Assembly (NCBI GenBank): GCA_013397435.1
Contig: VZRG01000161.1
Span: 317,684-381,683 of the forward strand
Reading direction: 5' to 3'
Length of the DNA stretch: 64,000 bases
DNA from: Erythrocercus mccallii
Taxonomy: Eukaryota; Chordata; Aves; Passeriformes; Dicruridae
Shown: positions 62,701 through 64,000 of the stretch, one piece after another
How the letters are laid out: each line of letters starts with the position of its first letter
Numbering within the stretch: position 1 is the stretch's first letter
Translations under genes and position numbers: made by a program
Notes under the pieces: model-generated
Told to the model about the DNA's origin: nothing
What the model saw: the letters and a program-made list of their open reading frames with translations, nothing else
Database searches by the model: none

Positions 62701-64000
62701 GTTGGGCTCCAGGGAATTCAGGGCAGAAATACGAGCCCAGAAATGAGCACCATGGGCACAGAAGGTGGGGCACACACACTGAAATAGATTGTCTCTCTCC
62801 TTTAGATCCACAGTGCACATGAATTAAGGGATATCCCAGTAATCTGCAGGCATTCCTTTAAGCAGAATCAGCAGCCACCTGCCTGACTTGGGGCAGCATT
62901 TATGTAGAGGACTCCAAGCACACCTCAGCCTTTATAAATTATAAACTATATAAATCAGGCTATACTTAGGAATATGGACTTTCTCCTGACTTTATCAGAC
63001 ATTATCAGCCTTTACAATGAGCTCCTGACTCACAGACTGCATTGGTCCTGTTTTTCCATCTCTTTCTGTGCCATGAAGTCAGCCCCTTCGGATGAACAAG
63101 GGATGAGCAAGGTGTTGGGCATCTCTTCCCTCTCCAAAAGCTCTTCAAGACCACTCGTCATCCCATGTCTTTTTGGGACTCAAAGTGATGTCAGTGGTTC
63201 TATCACTGATTTTTGCCATGATTTCGGGCAGTCCTGACCCTTCTGGAAAGGAAGAGGTCACGATAAAGCAAATTTCCCCACATGCAAACCAAAGCTGAGG
63301 TCCTGCCATGAGGAAATCCCTGCAGAGCTGGAGCTTTGGTCACCGAGCCACCTTCAAGGATTCAGTTTGTGAAGTGCCTTGGGTGAGTCAGATGCAGCAG
63401 TGCCCTGACACTTGCAGGAGACATTTGGCAGAACGAGCAGAAACTGCTTGCTTTACGCTTCTGAAAAGGTCTGTGCTGGCTAAGGTCAAGAATATTTTTA
63501 ACAAAAGATGGCACAGCAGAAATATTTCAAACAAGAATTCTGTGTCACTAAATGTGGAGTTATTTTTCAAGTCTGAGTGTGAGCAGGATTTACGGCAAGA
63601 TTGTGCCTTCAACTATTGCTACCACAACTGCTGGACCTACCCAGTCATTAAATGTCTGGGTGCTTCCAAAAAGCCAGCTTTGGGTTTTTGGAAGCACTAA
63701 AAGCTTTTCATCGTAAATAAATATAAGTATCCTCAATTTATGATTGGAGAAACAAAGACAGAAAGCAAAGGCTTTACATCTTCCTGAGATCCCAGCCTGT
63801 GAAATGTCCATGCTGGAAAACCACAATGCTCAAGAAAAAAAATGATACAGGATCTAAGAAAGCTTCAACTGTTTTACAGAAACATTTACACACATCAAAA
63901 CATTTCATCCCAGGCCACTGCCACTGCAGGTAGCTGCTAATTAAAATCTGCTGTGCTGTGGCTACTGTCTCTAAAACTCTGGCCAGCATATGTTTTATTT
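56791..64000. other. Distal intergenic region
   Basis: Apart from the RTE-like remnant at 57600-58122, nothing could be named. A short local duplication of tcagtaattttgtaagat lies at 59847-59895. Open frames on both strands (up to 137 codons at 61023-61436 on -) show no domain, no splice-consistent extension and no recognisable homologue. No exon of a neighbouring gene was identified up to the window end. Confidence 0.6.
57600..58122 (-). mobile_element. Decayed RTE-like non-LTR retrotransposon, reverse transcriptase remnant
   Basis: Reading the - strand with frameshifts and stops, the ordered reverse-transcriptase blocks of an RTE-type LINE can be seen. An LVNRLQGLLNFNQPQ-like segment leads to an AGFR block (about 58040-58067). 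A MNHLQTMNHILEKT-like stretch is followed by a broken D-Y-x-KAFDS motif (57924-57955). RQGDTI lies at 57761-57778, with CLEKNF and FWEE in the same frame just after it. A frame-broken LRFADD-like block with VVCAE and ANDL follows (about 57620-57674). It is clearly non-functional. The RQGDTI form of the motif is RTE-like, not the form I recall for BovB or CR1; the exact clade is not settled. Confidence 0.75.

Overview
This window is vertebrate nuclear DNA, almost certainly from a bird and probably a passerine. It is intron-rich, with GT-AG splice sites, many CR1 LINE fragments with the typical avian octamer tail, and one LTR that resembles passerine endogenous-retrovirus LTRs. A 514-base assembly gap (N) lies at 34252-34765. 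There are no prokaryotic features.

One protein-coding gene is visible: MECOM (EVI1/PRDM3) on the + strand. I could place 14 coding exons between 8970 and 44978. All reading phases close exactly. From the EVI1-type ATG at 9024 they total 3165 coding bases, or 1054 residues, close to the ~1051 residues I recall for human EVI1. The protein has seven N-terminal zinc fingers (residues 21-239), a Ser/Pro/acid-rich middle with two CtBP-binding motifs (PFDLT 555-559, PLDLS 586-590), three more zinc fingers (735-814), a glutamate/aspartate-rich stretch (about 889-909) and the conserved C-terminus ending SISHV. The first exon here also encodes the last 18 residues of the PR domain upstream of that ATG, so both the long PR isoform and the short EVI1 isoform use these exons. 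The remaining PR exons and the 5' promoters lie upstream of the window.

Layout: 1-8969 is the 3' part of a long intron with one old CR1 fragment and a few candidate conserved noncoding stretches. 8970-44978 holds the coding exons separated by introns of 0.5-6.5 kb. The intron at 33922-36975 is the repeat-rich one, with two CR1 3' ends, the gap and an LTR. 44979 to about 46535 is the 3' UTR with tandem poly(A) signals. 46536-64000 is downstream intergenic DNA. It contains one CR1 fragment, a CpG island at about 56340-56790 close behind a second short CR1 tail, and a decayed RTE-like LINE reverse transcriptase on the - strand at about 57600-58122.

The most interesting observations concern splicing: a candidate unlisted in-frame 24-nt microexon (44142-44165), the 27-nt repression-domain microexon (27174-27200), an in-frame cryptic acceptor inside the large exon that would give the bird equivalent of the EVI1 delta-324 isoform, and an acceptor/donor dual-specificity site at 20761. 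The orphan CpG island and the RTE-like remnant are the main non-MECOM findings.
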